From Planctomycetota bacterium (GTDB lineage: Bacteria > Planctomycetota > Phycisphaerae > UBA1845), in assembly GCA_024280855.1 (NCBI GenBank), contig JAJRPG010000096.1:25027-89026 (forward strand): a stretch of DNA of 64,000 bases, read 5' to 3'. Made by a program: the position numbers and the translations under genes. Below are positions 47,389 through 56,777 of the stretch, in pieces; within the stretch, counting starts at the first letter, position 1, and every line of letters starts with the position of its first letter. A model generated the notes under the pieces. That model saw only the letters and a list, made by a program, of their open reading frames with translations. It was not told the origin of the DNA and did not search any database.

Positions 47389-48654
47389 TCACATGTATTT
47401 CATAGATTCAACTCGATGGTTTTCTGGAAGATATCGCAATAAGTGCATTAGTGCTGCTATGATTAGCCAGTGTAGCAGGCATCCAATCACAATACCGCCC
47501 ATAGACCACGATAGAGGAAAGGTGCGCATGACTTCGATCATTGCGCTTTGGCTTGGGTCTGCTAATGAAAAATCTGGCAAGCCTAAATGGGTGGCCAGAT
47601 AGCCTAGCGTGATTGACGCTTTAACCAACACCGTGCCGACGGGAGGTATGGCTAACGCTGCCCCCAAGGCCGATGCCCAGAGGTTGTGGTGCAAGCGTTT
47701 CGAGCCGTAAATTAACGCGGGCAGTACCCACCAACCCAAGGTCATGCAAGCTAGAAATGCGCCAAAGCCAATGTCGGCAGTCATGATGAGCTGCGATAAT
47801 CGACCGCTACGCAACTGTCGCCAAGACACCGTGGGACTCAACCAATGTTGCCAGGCGCGAAGACCCGTTAGTGCCACCTTTCCGTCATTATCTTTTGATC
47901 GATTCACCGTGATGCGAGGCACGGGGCAGGGGATTAGCTTTCGGATGGCTAGTGCCCAGTGCATGAAAAATCCTTTCGCCCCATCTTTGACGGGACGAAA
48001 ATGTGAGACACGATCATCGTGCGGTGGGTAAATGCAATTTACTGGAACCTCGACCACTGAAAAACCAGACCAAAGCGCGCGGGCGATAATTTCTGCTTCA
48101 AAACCAAACCGGCCTACGCGACATTGAACGACGTCGAACAGCTTTAGTGGGTATGCGCGTAATCCGCACTGGGTATCTATCAATGAAACGCCGGTCTCGA
48201 CCCAAACGCCCAGGCCTGAAGTGTACCAGCCGACGAGGTTTGATTTCGGCAGGCCTGGTGTCGTGGTGCTTCGTCGCCCCAGGATTAGCGCATCTGGAGA
48301 ATCTTTTGCGGCGGCTAACATGGCGGGGATATCTTCAGGCGACAATTGTCCATCGGTATCCATCGTCACTGCATGGGTATGCCCTAGTCTCGCAGCATGG
48401 GTAAAGCCCGTCATCATGGCTGCGGCTTTGCCCTGGTTGATTTCATGTGTCAAGACCTCGGCACTTACAGCGTGGTCCTGGTTCGACCATTTTTTAAGAA
48501 TAGCAGGCGTATCATCCGAAGCGCCGTCATCAACGACGATCATAGACAGGCCCAGGCGTTCAATTCGACCTAACACGCCGACGAGGGTCGCGGCGTTATT
48601 GTAAGTGGGGACTACAACTACGGGATTAAAATCGTCAACGGCGTCGGGCTTCAC
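47389..48654 (-). CDS. family 2 glycosyltransferase fused to DUF2062 membrane domain
   Basis: A 421-residue protein. Residues 1-245 are a GT2 domain (VVVVPTYNNAATLVGVLGRI, IVVDDGASDD, TMDTDGQLSPEDIPA with the DxD, and a polytopic-free core like dolichol-phosphate mannose synthases). Residues about 285-421 form a DUF2062 membrane domain with several hydrophobic helices (GFGAFLACMTLGWWVLPALIY, LIMTADI onward). GT2 enzymes are common in aryl-polyene clusters, where they act on the lipid or sugar part of the product. It is the last gene of the minus-strand operon behind the ABC transporter genes, 27 nt from the permease. Confidence 0.87.
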   Translation of the reverse strand: MKPDAVDDFNPVVVVPTYNNAATLVGVLGRIERLGLSMIVVDDGASDDTPAILKKWSNQDHAVSAEVLTHEINQGKAAAMMTGFTHAARLGHTHAVTMDTDGQLSPEDIPAMLAAAKDSPDALILGRRSTTTPGLPKSNLVGWYTSGLGVWVETGVSLIDTQCGLRAYPLKLFDVVQCRVGRFGFEAEIIARALWSGFSVVEVPVNCIYPPHDDRVSHFRPVKDGAKGFFMHWALAIRKLIPCPVPRITVNRSKDNDGKVALTGLRAWQHWLSPTVSWRQLRSGRLSQLIMTADIGFGAFLACMTLGWWVLPALIYGSKRLHHNLWASALGAALAIPPVGTVLVKASITLGYLATHLGLPDFSLADPSQSAMIEVMRTFPLSWSMGGIVIGCLLHWLIIAALMHLLRYLPENHRVESMKYM

Positions 48655-48681
48655 GGCTTACTCCCAAGCTCTCGCAACATG

Positions 48682-49845
48682 CTACCCTTTGTCAGGCCAG
48701 GAAAAACCTCGAACACCAATCGCAAAAAAGAACAGGCCTACGCCAACCAACACGCACCAAGGCAGTAACATTTCGCTGGTAGAAAACCCCCGCCAGACAG
48801 CGCCTTCCATGGCTTTGATTGCCCAGCTCACCGGGCTAATCGCGCTGAGTGATTGCATCCAATGCGGCATGAGAAATCGGGGAACCATTCCACCGCCGAG
48901 CATAGCCATCCCCAGTAGCACTGCCCAGCCCATGCCGCTTACTGCACGTTCTGTTTTTCCTAAAATTGAGATGAACATCATGATGCCCACGAACGCAATC
49001 GAAATGGCTAATAATGATATAGCTAAATGAATGGGCGATTGTGGAATCACGCTAAAAGCAATCCTGCCGACCACAAACAAAACGACGCCTAGCACCAGCG
49101 TTGAGGTAAAGCAAGCGAGGGCTTTGCCCGCTAAAATGTGCGTTCGAGTAATAGGCGCGACGAGAAGTCGAGACAGCGTGCCGGTAGTTCGTTCGTTTAC
49201 TAATGAGATTCCAAATGATGCGCAACAGCCTAATACTCCCCATATGATGCCCTGCGGGAATGAAATATCGTAGCTGTTTGACGGGCCTGTGCGCTTTTGT
49301 CGCAATTGGGCGGTTTCAATCTCGATGGGGGCAAAGTGATTTTTCGCCGAGCGTTGATTTCCGGTTATACCTCCGGATAGCTTCTGGTTTAGTGGTGAAA
49401 ATAATAATTCAAAGGCGTACTTAGCGATTAATCCTTTCACCATTTCTGATTCTGCCTGACGTGCGGGATCAATACCGATCACGATTTTGGGACGTTTATT
49501 GAATTGAACTTGCTGCAAGGCTTGGCCAAAACCTTTCGTGATGACTACATAAGCCACCTTCTTCGCTCGGCGCACCTGATCTATAGCTTCTTCGCGTGAA
49601 GCGATGTTACAAGTTACCGCGCCGCTTTGTTTAAGTAGCTCTATAAAAGCCGTGGATTGCTGGCTTTGGTCTTCATCCACCATCACGACATTTATGGTAC
49701 GAGATGACATGCTCGGCGTGGCGAAAATAAGCCCAAAGAATATGCAATAAACCAAAGGGAAAATAAAGGTCACAAACGCCCCCCCCTTGTCTCGCAGGAG
49801 AAGGCGTATGTCATTTGCTGCGATGGCTATTACTTCTTTTCGCAT
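48682..49845 (-). CDS. ABC-2 type transporter permease
   Basis: A protein of about 387 residues starting at 49845 (MRKEVIAIAANDIRLLL); TAATG joins it to the ATPase stop, indicating coupling. It has TM1 (AFVTFIFPLVYCIFFGLIFA), a large extracytoplasmic loop, and five C-terminal TM helices (GIIWGVLGCCASFGISLV, ALACFTSTLVLGVVLFVVG, LAISLLAISIAFVGIMMFI, GWAVLLGMAMLGGGMVPRFL, PWCVLVGVGLFFFAIGV). This is the ABC-2 exporter topology. The substrate is probably a lipid-linked or polyene product given the adjacent cluster, but nothing in the sequence fixes it. Confidence 0.9.
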   Translation of the reverse strand: MRKEVIAIAANDIRLLLRDKGGAFVTFIFPLVYCIFFGLIFATPSMSSRTINVVMVDEDQSQQSTAFIELLKQSGAVTCNIASREEAIDQVRRAKKVAYVVITKGFGQALQQVQFNKRPKIVIGIDPARQAESEMVKGLIAKYAFELLFSPLNQKLSGGITGNQRSAKNHFAPIEIETAQLRQKRTGPSNSYDISFPQGIIWGVLGCCASFGISLVNERTTGTLSRLLVAPITRTHILAGKALACFTSTLVLGVVLFVVGRIAFSVIPQSPIHLAISLLAISIAFVGIMMFISILGKTERAVSGMGWAVLLGMAMLGGGMVPRFLMPHWMQSLSAISPVSWAIKAMEGAVWRGFSTSEMLLPWCVLVGVGLFFFAIGVRGFSWPDKG

Positions 49846-50690
49846 TAGTCTCTCATCGCTTTGCCGGTAAGGTTCAAGAATACTCGCTCTAAATCGGGGC
49901 GGTCCACGCGGAGTGAAAGAATCTCGCCCTCCTTCTGCAATCGAATGCACTCGGCAATGGGATCATCCGACTCGAACTGTTCTTGGCTATCATGCCTCAC
50001 GACTGTCACCATACTTTTTCCGCCATGAGATTTGATCAATTTATCTACGGTATCAAAAGCGAGAAACGATCCGTGATCGATAATACCGACCCGGTCGCAA
50101 AGTTTTTCGGCTTCTTCCATGTAGTGCGTGGTGTATATGACCGTTCGACCCTGGTCTTTCAGAGCTAACACGTTATCAAAAAGAGCGTTGCGTGATTGGG
50201 GGTCTACGCCAACGGTTGGTTCGTCTAATAGAAGGAGTGGCGGATCATGAACAAGAGCAGCGGCTAAGTTGATTCGTCTTTTCATGCCGCCGGAATAAGT
50301 TTTGACGCGGTCGTTTTTTCGATCTTTCAACAATACAAAATCGAGCGTCCACGACACGCGGTCCCTGAGCAACTTCCCCGACAAGCCTGCTAGTCGCCCG
50401 AAATATCGCAGATTTTCCTCTCCGGTAAGACTTTCATAAAGCGCCAGAGCTTGCGGGGCGATCCCAATTTTTTGCCGCACCTCAGGATTGATCGGAGAGC
50501 CAAGCTTCGCGACGTTGATTTCGCCTGAGTCTGCGCGAAGCAGCCCGGCGACCATATTGATACATGTAGACTTCCCGGCTCCGTTGGGGCCTAGCAATCC
50601 GAGAATCTCACCTTGATGGGCATTGAACGACAGACCTGCCACGGCCTGGATTGTGCCAAATCGCTTACATAAATTTTCCACTTGTAACAT
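49845..50690 (-). CDS. ABC transporter ATP-binding protein
   Basis: A protein of about 281 residues from the ATG at 50690 (MLQVENLCKRFG, the usual first strand of ABC ATPases); an ATG at 50774 would add 28 residues without a ribosome site. Walker A is LGPNGAGKST, the Q-loop is APQALALYESLTGEENLRYF, the signature is YSGGMKRRINLAAAL, Walker B is LLLDEPTVGVDP, and the H-loop is TTHYMEEAEKLCD. It belongs to the CcmA/NodI-like class that pairs with ABC-2 permeases. Confidence 0.94.
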   Translation of the reverse strand: MLQVENLCKRFGTIQAVAGLSFNAHQGEILGLLGPNGAGKSTCINMVAGLLRADSGEINVAKLGSPINPEVRQKIGIAPQALALYESLTGEENLRYFGRLAGLSGKLLRDRVSWTLDFVLLKDRKNDRVKTYSGGMKRRINLAAALVHDPPLLLLDEPTVGVDPQSRNALFDNVLALKDQGRTVIYTTHYMEEAEKLCDRVGIIDHGSFLAFDTVDKLIKSHGGKSMVTVVRHDSQEQFESDDPIAECIRLQKEGEILSLRVDRPDLERVFLNLTGKAMRD

Positions 50691-50877
50691 CGTGGGGTTG
50701 AGTATACGCGCTGGATTGATAAGCGTCGAAGCCCCACAAGACGTGTGAGAAATGAGTGGTTTAAGCTGGGTCATTCATAGTTGACAATTACACACAATTC
50801 CGCCATCTTGGCTGTTGTGTGCGCCTGTACATGAGTGGACGATGATAGAGCTAGAGTCTCAATTGTAGAAAGCAGCC
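50691..50877. promoter_or_regulatory. divergent region between the ABC operon and the polyene operon
   Basis: A 187-nt interval (less if the ATPase starts at 50774) that separates two oppositely transcribed operons of what appears to be one biosynthetic locus. A shared regulatory region is likely. No clear promoter box or operator could be assigned by eye. Confidence 0.4.
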
Positions 50878-51150
50878 ATGCCGAGCCATCAAAATCTGGT
50901 CGAGCGGATAGTCGAAATTTTGCGACGCGATCTCAAGCTTGGACCCGAATTTACGATTGCCCCCGATACAGCGTTATTCGGTGGCGATCTCGATCTCGAC
51001 TCCCTCGATGCCCTCTTATTGGCTCAGAGCATTGAGAAGGAATTTAATATCAAAATTCCCTCCGAGGCGATGGGGCCTGAAATTTTTGCGACTACACAAA
51101 CACTAGGTGAATTCGTCTCGGCGCAATCTAGTGCGCAAGAAGCCCTCTAG
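50878..51150 (+). CDS. acyl carrier protein
   Basis: A 90-residue ACP, first gene of the plus-strand operon. The phosphopantetheine attachment serine is Ser42 in DLDLDSLDALLLAQSIEKEF. The helix pattern (LVERIVEILRRDLKL, then IPSEAMG and the TLGEFVSAQ end) is that of type II ACPs. It is the only carrier in the window, so it should hold both the aromatic starter and the growing chain. Aryl-polyene loci usually have two carriers. Confidence 0.94.
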   Translation: MPSHQNLVERIVEILRRDLKLGPEFTIAPDTALFGGDLDLDSLDALLLAQSIEKEFNIKIPSEAMGPEIFATTQTLGEFVSAQSSAQEAL

Positions 51151-51160
51151 GATTTAGGAC

Positions 51161-51640
51161 ATGGAAGCACAAGCGGAAAACATCTTAGATCGTTTACCGC
51201 ATCGCCCGCCCTTTCGATTTATTACCGGTCATATTCAGATAAATCCGGATTCAACCGGCAAGGCTATTTGGCGTGTCGAAGGAAGCGAAGATTTTTTTGT
51301 GGGTCATTTTCCTGGCTATCCTATCGTGCCGGGAGTGCTGATAGGGGAAGCGCTCGCGCAGTTGTCGGGGTTGGTCGCCGCGGCTCATCGAAATATAATC
51401 ACTCAACCAACGGTTGGCGATGCGCAGCAGCTTGGTAAGCTCGCTCAAATCGATGTGCGTTTTGGTGAATCGGTTACGCCGCCGGCGAAGATACATCTTT
51501 CAAGTCGTATTAGTCGCACGTTTGGCGATTTGATGCAATTTGATGTGGTCGCAAAGGTGGACGAAGTTCGCGTCACTCATGGCTCGTTGACCTTATACCT
51601 TCCGGAACTTTCGGCGAAAAGCCAAGATTCATCAAGATGA
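51161..51640 (+). CDS. FabZ/ApeI-like 3-hydroxyacyl-ACP dehydratase
   Basis: A 159-residue hotdog-fold dehydratase, 10 nt after the ACP gene. It has LPHRPPFRFI, the catalytic-His motif VGHFPGYPIVPGVL and the catalytic-Glu segment IGEALAQLSG, all as in FabZ. In a polyene pathway it would introduce the double bonds by removing water from beta-hydroxyacyl-ACP. It overlaps the LolA-like gene by 4 nt (ATGA). A second dehydratase (ApeP type), frequent in aryl-polyene clusters, is not seen. Confidence 0.92.
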   Translation: MEAQAENILDRLPHRPPFRFITGHIQINPDSTGKAIWRVEGSEDFFVGHFPGYPIVPGVLIGEALAQLSGLVAAAHRNIITQPTVGDAQQLGKLAQIDVRFGESVTPPAKIHLSSRISRTFGDLMQFDVVAKVDEVRVTHGSLTLYLPELSAKSQDSSR

Positions 51641-52377
51641 ACGTATTAAGAAATCCTACTTTCGCTTTGTGTCGGATTATTAGCATTCTATGTGTCGCTA
51701 CATTTCCCCTGGTTTTATTCGCCCAACCCTGCTTGGCTAATGATCTGGATTCACGACTAGCGAGGCTTGATGTCATCACGCGGGACATTCGAGATGTGTC
51801 GGCGGACTTTCAGGAAAAAGTGTTCACCGCGATGCTTAAAAAACCTCTTTCGTCTCAGGGGGTTGTGTTTGTCAAAGGTAAGCGCACACATTGGAAAACG
51901 ATTAAGCCGACCGCGGTGAGCCTGCTGACGGGCGGCGATCATATCGCGATATATTATCCCTCTCGCAATACCGTCGAGATGTATGCGCTCGACCAACACT
52001 TAAGGGCATTGGCTATTTCTCCTCTGCCGAGATTAGCCATGCTTCGACGGAACTTCGTGATTGAGCCTGACGTGCGTAGCAGCGAACCGACTCCCGAAAA
52101 TGTACTACGACTTCGCCTCGTCCCGAAAAATGAAGCGGTACGCGAATACATCGAAGAAATATTCGTTCGAGTCGATGAAAGCATAGGCATGGCTAATCAG
52201 GTAGAAATGATTGATGCGGATGGCGATCGAACCGTCATCACATTTACAAATATTCGCACCAATGTTGGCCTTACTGACGCACAGGTCGAGTTAGAAATCC
52301 CCAAAAACGTAATCACTATTTACCCTTTGGGAGGCGGCGCGGCTGACGATTCCGCGTCGCTCAAGAGTCAGCCATGA
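51637..52377 (+). CDS. LolA-like periplasmic lipoprotein-carrier family protein
   Basis: A 246-residue exported protein with a signal peptide (IISILCVATFPLVLFAQPCLA) and a LolA-type domain: DIRDVSADFQEKVFTAMLKKPLSSQGVVFVKGKR, then a central strand region and VEMIDADGDRTVITFTNI. The half-barrel fold carries a hydrophobic ligand across the periplasm. Dedicated LolA paralogues are regular members of aryl-polyene clusters, so it probably helps move the polyene lipid to the outer membrane. It overlaps both neighbours by 4 nt. Confidence 0.88.
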   Translation: MNVLRNPTFALCRIISILCVATFPLVLFAQPCLANDLDSRLARLDVITRDIRDVSADFQEKVFTAMLKKPLSSQGVVFVKGKRTHWKTIKPTAVSLLTGGDHIAIYYPSRNTVEMYALDQHLRALAISPLPRLAMLRRNFVIEPDVRSSEPTPENVLRLRLVPKNEAVREYIEEIFVRVDESIGMANQVEMIDADGDRTVITFTNIRTNVGLTDAQVELEIPKNVITIYPLGGGAADDSASLKSQP

Positions 52378-53345
52378 GCGATTCAGCTTTACAGGGACAA
52401 GTCCACGCTGCGCCTAAGCCCGCCTCTCGACTGCGAGAAAGCGTTGCGAATTTTTGGCGAGATTTCATGTACTGGTCCGTAGCACACTTCCCTATTTTCG
52501 TTCGCGTGACGAGGCCATTTTTTCTTTGGTTCGCACTAAACTTTTCCAAAGCGCTACGCGACGGGCCAGGCGCTAACGCGCGGAGGCTTCTTGGTCCAGA
52601 CGCTTCTGAAAAACAAGTTGAACAGCTGCGTCGGAAAATAGTTCAAAGTGCGTATATGAGCATTTACGAACTGGGTCGAGCGGTAAATGCTACCCATGAG
52701 AAACTTCACGCATGGATTGAGCAAGTGGATGGGCTGGAGCATTACCTTAATGCCCGCAAGTCAGGACAAGGCGCGATCGTCGTCACTGGCCACATCGGCC
52801 CGTTTGAGGTTAGTCTTGTCGCATTGGGAGAACGTGAGAAACGCATCCATGTCATTTACCAACGCGATGCTCGTTCAGGCTTTGACCAACTCAGAAGTAA
52901 ACTTCGTAAAAAACTCGGCGTGGAAGAAGCGGCTATCAATGATGGCTGGGCTATTTGGGGGCGTTTGAGAGATGCCTTAGTAGCCGACGAGCTTGTCGTC
53001 ATTCAAGGCGACCGCGTAATGCCAGGTCAACGCGGCGTGCCGGTCCCTTTTTTGGATGGCCATGTTCTGTTGCCGACAGGTCCAATCAAATTGGCGATGG
53101 CTACTGGCTCGCCAATTATACCTATATTTTCCGTTCGAACACGCGTGGGGCATTGTCGTGTGATTATCCATGAACCGATCCATGTGCCACGCGAACCTGG
53201 GCCGGTAAACAGCGACCACCCAGCCTTGTTGAAAATAGCGTCTGCAATCGCTGGCGTTGTCAAAGACTATCCGGATCAATGGGCGATGTATGAAAAAGTT
53301 TGGTTAGAAGATCAGGATGACAATCTTATTTCTGTCAAAGCATAA
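52374..53345 (+). CDS. LpxL/HtrB-like acyltransferase
   Basis: A 323-residue inner-membrane acyltransferase of the lipid A late-acyltransferase family. The catalytic HX4E motif is in VVTGHIGPFEVSL, and the second conserved block is VIQGDRVMPGQRGVPVPFLDG. An N-terminal hydrophobic stretch (VTRPFFLWFALNFS) would anchor it. In aryl-polyene loci such enzymes are thought to attach the polyene acyl chain to a membrane lipid. It is not the housekeeping LpxL, judging by context. It overlaps the LolA-like gene by 4 nt. Confidence 0.92.
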   Translation: MSDSALQGQVHAAPKPASRLRESVANFWRDFMYWSVAHFPIFVRVTRPFFLWFALNFSKALRDGPGANARRLLGPDASEKQVEQLRRKIVQSAYMSIYELGRAVNATHEKLHAWIEQVDGLEHYLNARKSGQGAIVVTGHIGPFEVSLVALGEREKRIHVIYQRDARSGFDQLRSKLRKKLGVEEAAINDGWAIWGRLRDALVADELVVIQGDRVMPGQRGVPVPFLDGHVLLPTGPIKLAMATGSPIIPIFSVRTRVGHCRVIIHEPIHVPREPGPVNSDHPALLKIASAIAGVVKDYPDQWAMYEKVWLEDQDDNLISVKA

Positions 53346-53349
53346 CATA

Positions 53350-55650
53350 GTGACCGAGCAAACCAGTGACATTGTAATCAGCGGCGCAGGACTCGTGACC
53401 AGCCTTGGGCGAGATTGCGAATCTACATGGCAGGCGGTACTTCGAGGCCAATGCGGCGTGGGTCCACTTTCGGCGATAGAATCTCGGCTAGACCCGGACC
53501 TCGGTGGCGGTGAAGTGCGCGATCCTGATCTTGGCCCGACGGTCGATACTACCAACCCGCGCGAAATCCAGCATTTGCAAATAGCCTTCAATGAAGCTAT
53601 CGCATCGGCTGGTCTAAAAAACAATCTTCCCAATTCAACAAAACGCTGCGCCGTTGTACTTGGCACGTCACTACATGGCATGAGAAATGGCGGCGCGTTT
53701 TTACGGTCGGGTGATAGTCGTGATCTCAAAACATTTTTAGCGGGCGCAGCAGTACAAAGCCTTGCTAAAAATCTTCACAACGTAGCCACGACAACGACAA
53801 ACTGCTCGGCTTGCTCTTCTGGACTAGCTAGCATCACACTGGGATGCTCGCTATTGCAAAGCCATGAAGCAGACATCGTCATCGCTGGCGGATATGACCC
53901 CATTAGCGAATACGCCTACGCAGGATTTAATTCGATGCGACTCGTTAGTGACAGCACACTGCGCCCTTTCGCTAGTACACGAAACGGTATGAAGTTAGCC
54001 GAGGGTTATGCGATTGTCGTTCTTGAACGTGCGGAAGATGCTGACGCGCGAAGAGTAAAGACAATCGCACGCATAGCGGGATACGGCGAATCTTGCGATG
54101 CATTTCATTTATCCAAACCTCACCCTGAAGGCGCGGGCGCAGCTGCAGCGATGCAAGAGGCATTGAGCAAGGCTCAACTCAAAGCTGAAGATATTGATAT
54201 GTTAGTAGCTCACGCCACGGCGACGCCTGACAATGACGCATCGGAACACGCCGCGTTAGCCCAGGTTTTTGGCGCACATTTATTAAACACGCCTGTCGTC
54301 GGCTTCAAGAGTCACCTCGGACATTCACTAGGCGCAGCTGGGGCTGTAGATTTAATCCTGTCGGCGATGGCTATGCGCGATCAGGTCGTTCCACCGTGTG
54401 CCAATATCTCAGACGACGATTCTGAATTCTCAGATATGCACGTCGCGTGCGGCGCACCAGCCAAGCGCTCGCTACAATATACGCTCAATACCTCGCTTGG
54501 TTTCGGTGGCGCGAATTCGTGCATGATTCTTAAAAAACCGAAAGAAGCGATCGACTCCGATAGCATAATAGCCACGCCTGTTCATACGAAAAAGGACATG
54601 ATTAGAAATGAGGTAGTTATCACGGGTATGGGTATTGTGTTGCCAAACGCCATTGGTAATGAAGCTTTCATCCAACTGGCGGTTAAAACTGATCGGCAGG
54701 CTTACGATGGTGGCACGGGGGCGATTCCAGCCGAAAGATATGAACATCTCATCAATGCTAGGCGCACGCGGCGCATGAGCGAATTCGCCAAGTTATGTTT
54801 AGCAGCTACGGCGGAAGCGTATCGAGATTCCAGCATTGAAGACGTAACTGGCTTTGGCCAAAACTGCGCGGGGCTGGTTGCTACGACGCACGCCGCTTCT
54901 GAATATTGCGAAACTTACTATCGACAACTTATCGACGAAGGTATCAACTCGGTAAATCCCATGCTCTTCGCAGAAGGCGTGCCTAACGTAGCTAGCGCGC
55001 ATCTTAGTACAAATTTTTCGATCAAGGGTTTTTGTCAAACGCTCATCGGCACGCGCACCGCAGGATTGGAGGCATTGCAGCTCGCGGCAGCTCGCATAAG
55101 CGCAGGGCACTGGAAGCAGGCTGTGGTTGTTGCTGGCGAGGAGGCTACTGACCTTGTCATGCAATCATACCGAAATCTTTTCTCTAAACGGTCGCCCCAT
55201 CATGGCGGCGAGGAATTCTCAATCTCCAGTGGTGCAATAGCATTTATTTTAGAAAGACGCGACCTGGCGATCAAGCGTGGCGCGAGCATTCGAGCCATGC
55301 TGGATAAAACCGCGGCATCATTCTCACCGAGTCACATCGCTAAGACTCGAATCAGATGCGCTCAAAAAGCCGTCAAGCAATTGGGCCAGTTAGACACGCT
55401 CCTTTCTTCAGGTAATGGGCAACATCTCGACCGAATCGATGCGGTGGTATCAAAGCGAAATTTTACTGACGCACGCCAAATGAGCATCGCTGACGCCTGC
55501 TCGACAGAAAGATTAAGTGTTGGTCCATTCGCATCTCTGGCGTCTGCGGTAGTCAATAGTATCCCCAGTGCGGGCGTGGTTTGTTCCGACTATTATGGCG
55601 GCGTTTATGCCACTAAAATCAGCATCCCCCACGAGCAAGTCCTTCCTTGA
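53350..55650 (+). CDS. fused ketosynthase and chain-length-factor protein (KS-CLF)
   Basis: A protein of about 766 residues from the GTG at 53350; an ATG at 53317 would overlap the acyltransferase gene by 29 nt. The N-terminal beta-ketoacyl synthase (about 1-400) is active by sequence: Cys155 in NCSACSSGLASI, one His in LVAHATATPDNDASE and the other in FKSHLGHSLGAAG. The C-terminal half (about 420-766) starts again with VVITGMGIVLPN and has the KS fold, but where the active Cys should be it reads KGFCQTLIGTRTAG, with Arg569 aligned to the Cys. It also lacks both His motifs. This is the pattern of a chain-length factor. In aryl-polyene and type II PKS loci KS and CLF are normally separate genes. 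Confidence 0.92.
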   Translation: MTEQTSDIVISGAGLVTSLGRDCESTWQAVLRGQCGVGPLSAIESRLDPDLGGGEVRDPDLGPTVDTTNPREIQHLQIAFNEAIASAGLKNNLPNSTKRCAVVLGTSLHGMRNGGAFLRSGDSRDLKTFLAGAAVQSLAKNLHNVATTTTNCSACSSGLASITLGCSLLQSHEADIVIAGGYDPISEYAYAGFNSMRLVSDSTLRPFASTRNGMKLAEGYAIVVLERAEDADARRVKTIARIAGYGESCDAFHLSKPHPEGAGAAAAMQEALSKAQLKAEDIDMLVAHATATPDNDASEHAALAQVFGAHLLNTPVVGFKSHLGHSLGAAGAVDLILSAMAMRDQVVPPCANISDDDSEFSDMHVACGAPAKRSLQYTLNTSLGFGGANSCMILKKPKEAIDSDSIIATPVHTKKDMIRNEVVITGMGIVLPNAIGNEAFIQLAVKTDRQAYDGGTGAIPAERYEHLINARRTRRMSEFAKLCLAATAEAYRDSSIEDVTGFGQNCAGLVATTHAASEYCETYYRQLIDEGINSVNPMLFAEGVPNVASAHLSTNFSIKGFCQTLIGTRTAGLEALQLAAARISAGHWKQAVVVAGEEATDLVMQSYRNLFSKRSPHHGGEEFSISSGAIAFILERRDLAIKRGASIRAMLDKTAASFSPSHIAKTRIRCAQKAVKQLGQLDTLLSSGNGQHLDRIDAVVSKRNFTDARQMSIADACSTERLSVGPFASLASAVVNSIPSAGVVCSDYYGGVYATKISIPHEQVLP

Positions 55651-55740
55651 TTGATAACCTGAACTCTTGATGGACCAACAGACGAATCATTGACGCCGTC
55701 CCTTACTATTTATGCCCATTTCGGCTATCTTGCTCACACC

Positions 55741-56748
55741 ATGCTTACTGGACCACGTAGCACAACTTTTGCCCCCACGTTCAAAAATATAACTAGGGCT
55801 TCGCTCCCCGGTTGGGTGCAACGGATATTCGAAGACAGTGTCAAACGAGATGCATACGAGCTAGGTACTTGCGGGCCTTGCGAGGGATTTCTTGTTAGCA
55901 TTATCGAAGCGAGCGATCTAATGCTTATAAACATTCGCATTCCAGAGGCTGCTTCGTTGGCTCCGCTACTGTTGCAACAGCGAACGGCACAAACGTATCA
56001 CGCTATTCGCCACATTCTCAAAGAAAATCAATCGAGACATGCCGTGAGGATTTGGAATTACATTCCCAACATTCAAGAGATCATGCCCGACGGACTTGAT
56101 CGATACATGGTTTTTAATGCAGGCCGGTACGCGGCTTATTACGATTGGTTTTGCCAGCAGGAGACTCTCGGTTCTCATATTCCTACGGCTACGGGAATCG
56201 GACATACTGGGACTGATTTATTGATACATGTACTCGCTACTAAGCAAGCTGGCCAACCGGTAGAAAATCCTCGACAGGTGCTAGCGCAGTGCTACTCGCA
56301 CCGATATGGACCTATGCCGCCATGCTTTGCTCGCGCGACGATTACGCCCTCGCAAGATGTCACACTGCCCGACTTACTCATTGGCGGAACGGCGAGCGTT
56401 TGCGGAGAGCAATCCACACACGACAATGACATCACCGCACAAACCGAAGAAACGCTTGTAAACCTGGCTCATCTAACAGGCGCGGCGATACAATCGGTCC
56501 ACGGCGTAGACGCTGCGAATTTATCTTCTGACATAGACACTCTGCTGCGAAGGTTTCAGTCTATGAGAATTTACTATCGTGACGCATGTCATTACGACAC
56601 CATAAAAAATATCGTTTGGCCTCGTGTCGATCATATTGATCCATTGAGGGTCGAAATGGTTCACGCAGATATTTGCCGACAGGAATTGCTCGTTGAGATC
56701 GAGGGGACAGCTACGCTTAGTCAGCCCCAATCGAGCGGGCAAGATTAG
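55741..56748 (+). CDS. chorismatase (FkbO/Hyg5/XanB2 family)
   Basis: A protein of about 335 residues. The ATG at 55741 (MLTGPRSTTFAP) is chosen; a TTG at 55690 is also possible. The family is shown by RIWNYIPNIQEIMPDGLDRYMVFNAGRY, by GIGHTGTDLLIHVLA, by YSHRYGPMPPCFARA and by the signature GGTASVCGEQSTHDNDITAQTEETLVNL. These enzymes split chorismate to pyruvate plus an aromatic acid (3-hydroxybenzoate, 4-hydroxybenzoate) or dihydrodiol. XanB2 does this for xanthomonadin, the aryl polyene of Xanthomonas. Here the product should be the aryl starter unit for the KS. Which isomer is made cannot be read by eye. Confidence 0.88.
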   Translation: MLTGPRSTTFAPTFKNITRASLPGWVQRIFEDSVKRDAYELGTCGPCEGFLVSIIEASDLMLINIRIPEAASLAPLLLQQRTAQTYHAIRHILKENQSRHAVRIWNYIPNIQEIMPDGLDRYMVFNAGRYAAYYDWFCQQETLGSHIPTATGIGHTGTDLLIHVLATKQAGQPVENPRQVLAQCYSHRYGPMPPCFARATITPSQDVTLPDLLIGGTASVCGEQSTHDNDITAQTEETLVNLAHLTGAAIQSVHGVDAANLSSDIDTLLRRFQSMRIYYRDACHYDTIKNIVWPRVDHIDPLRVEMVHADICRQELLVEIEGTATLSQPQSSGQD

Positions 56749-56777
56749 ATCGTAATTTTTATAAGCGAGAATACCTG

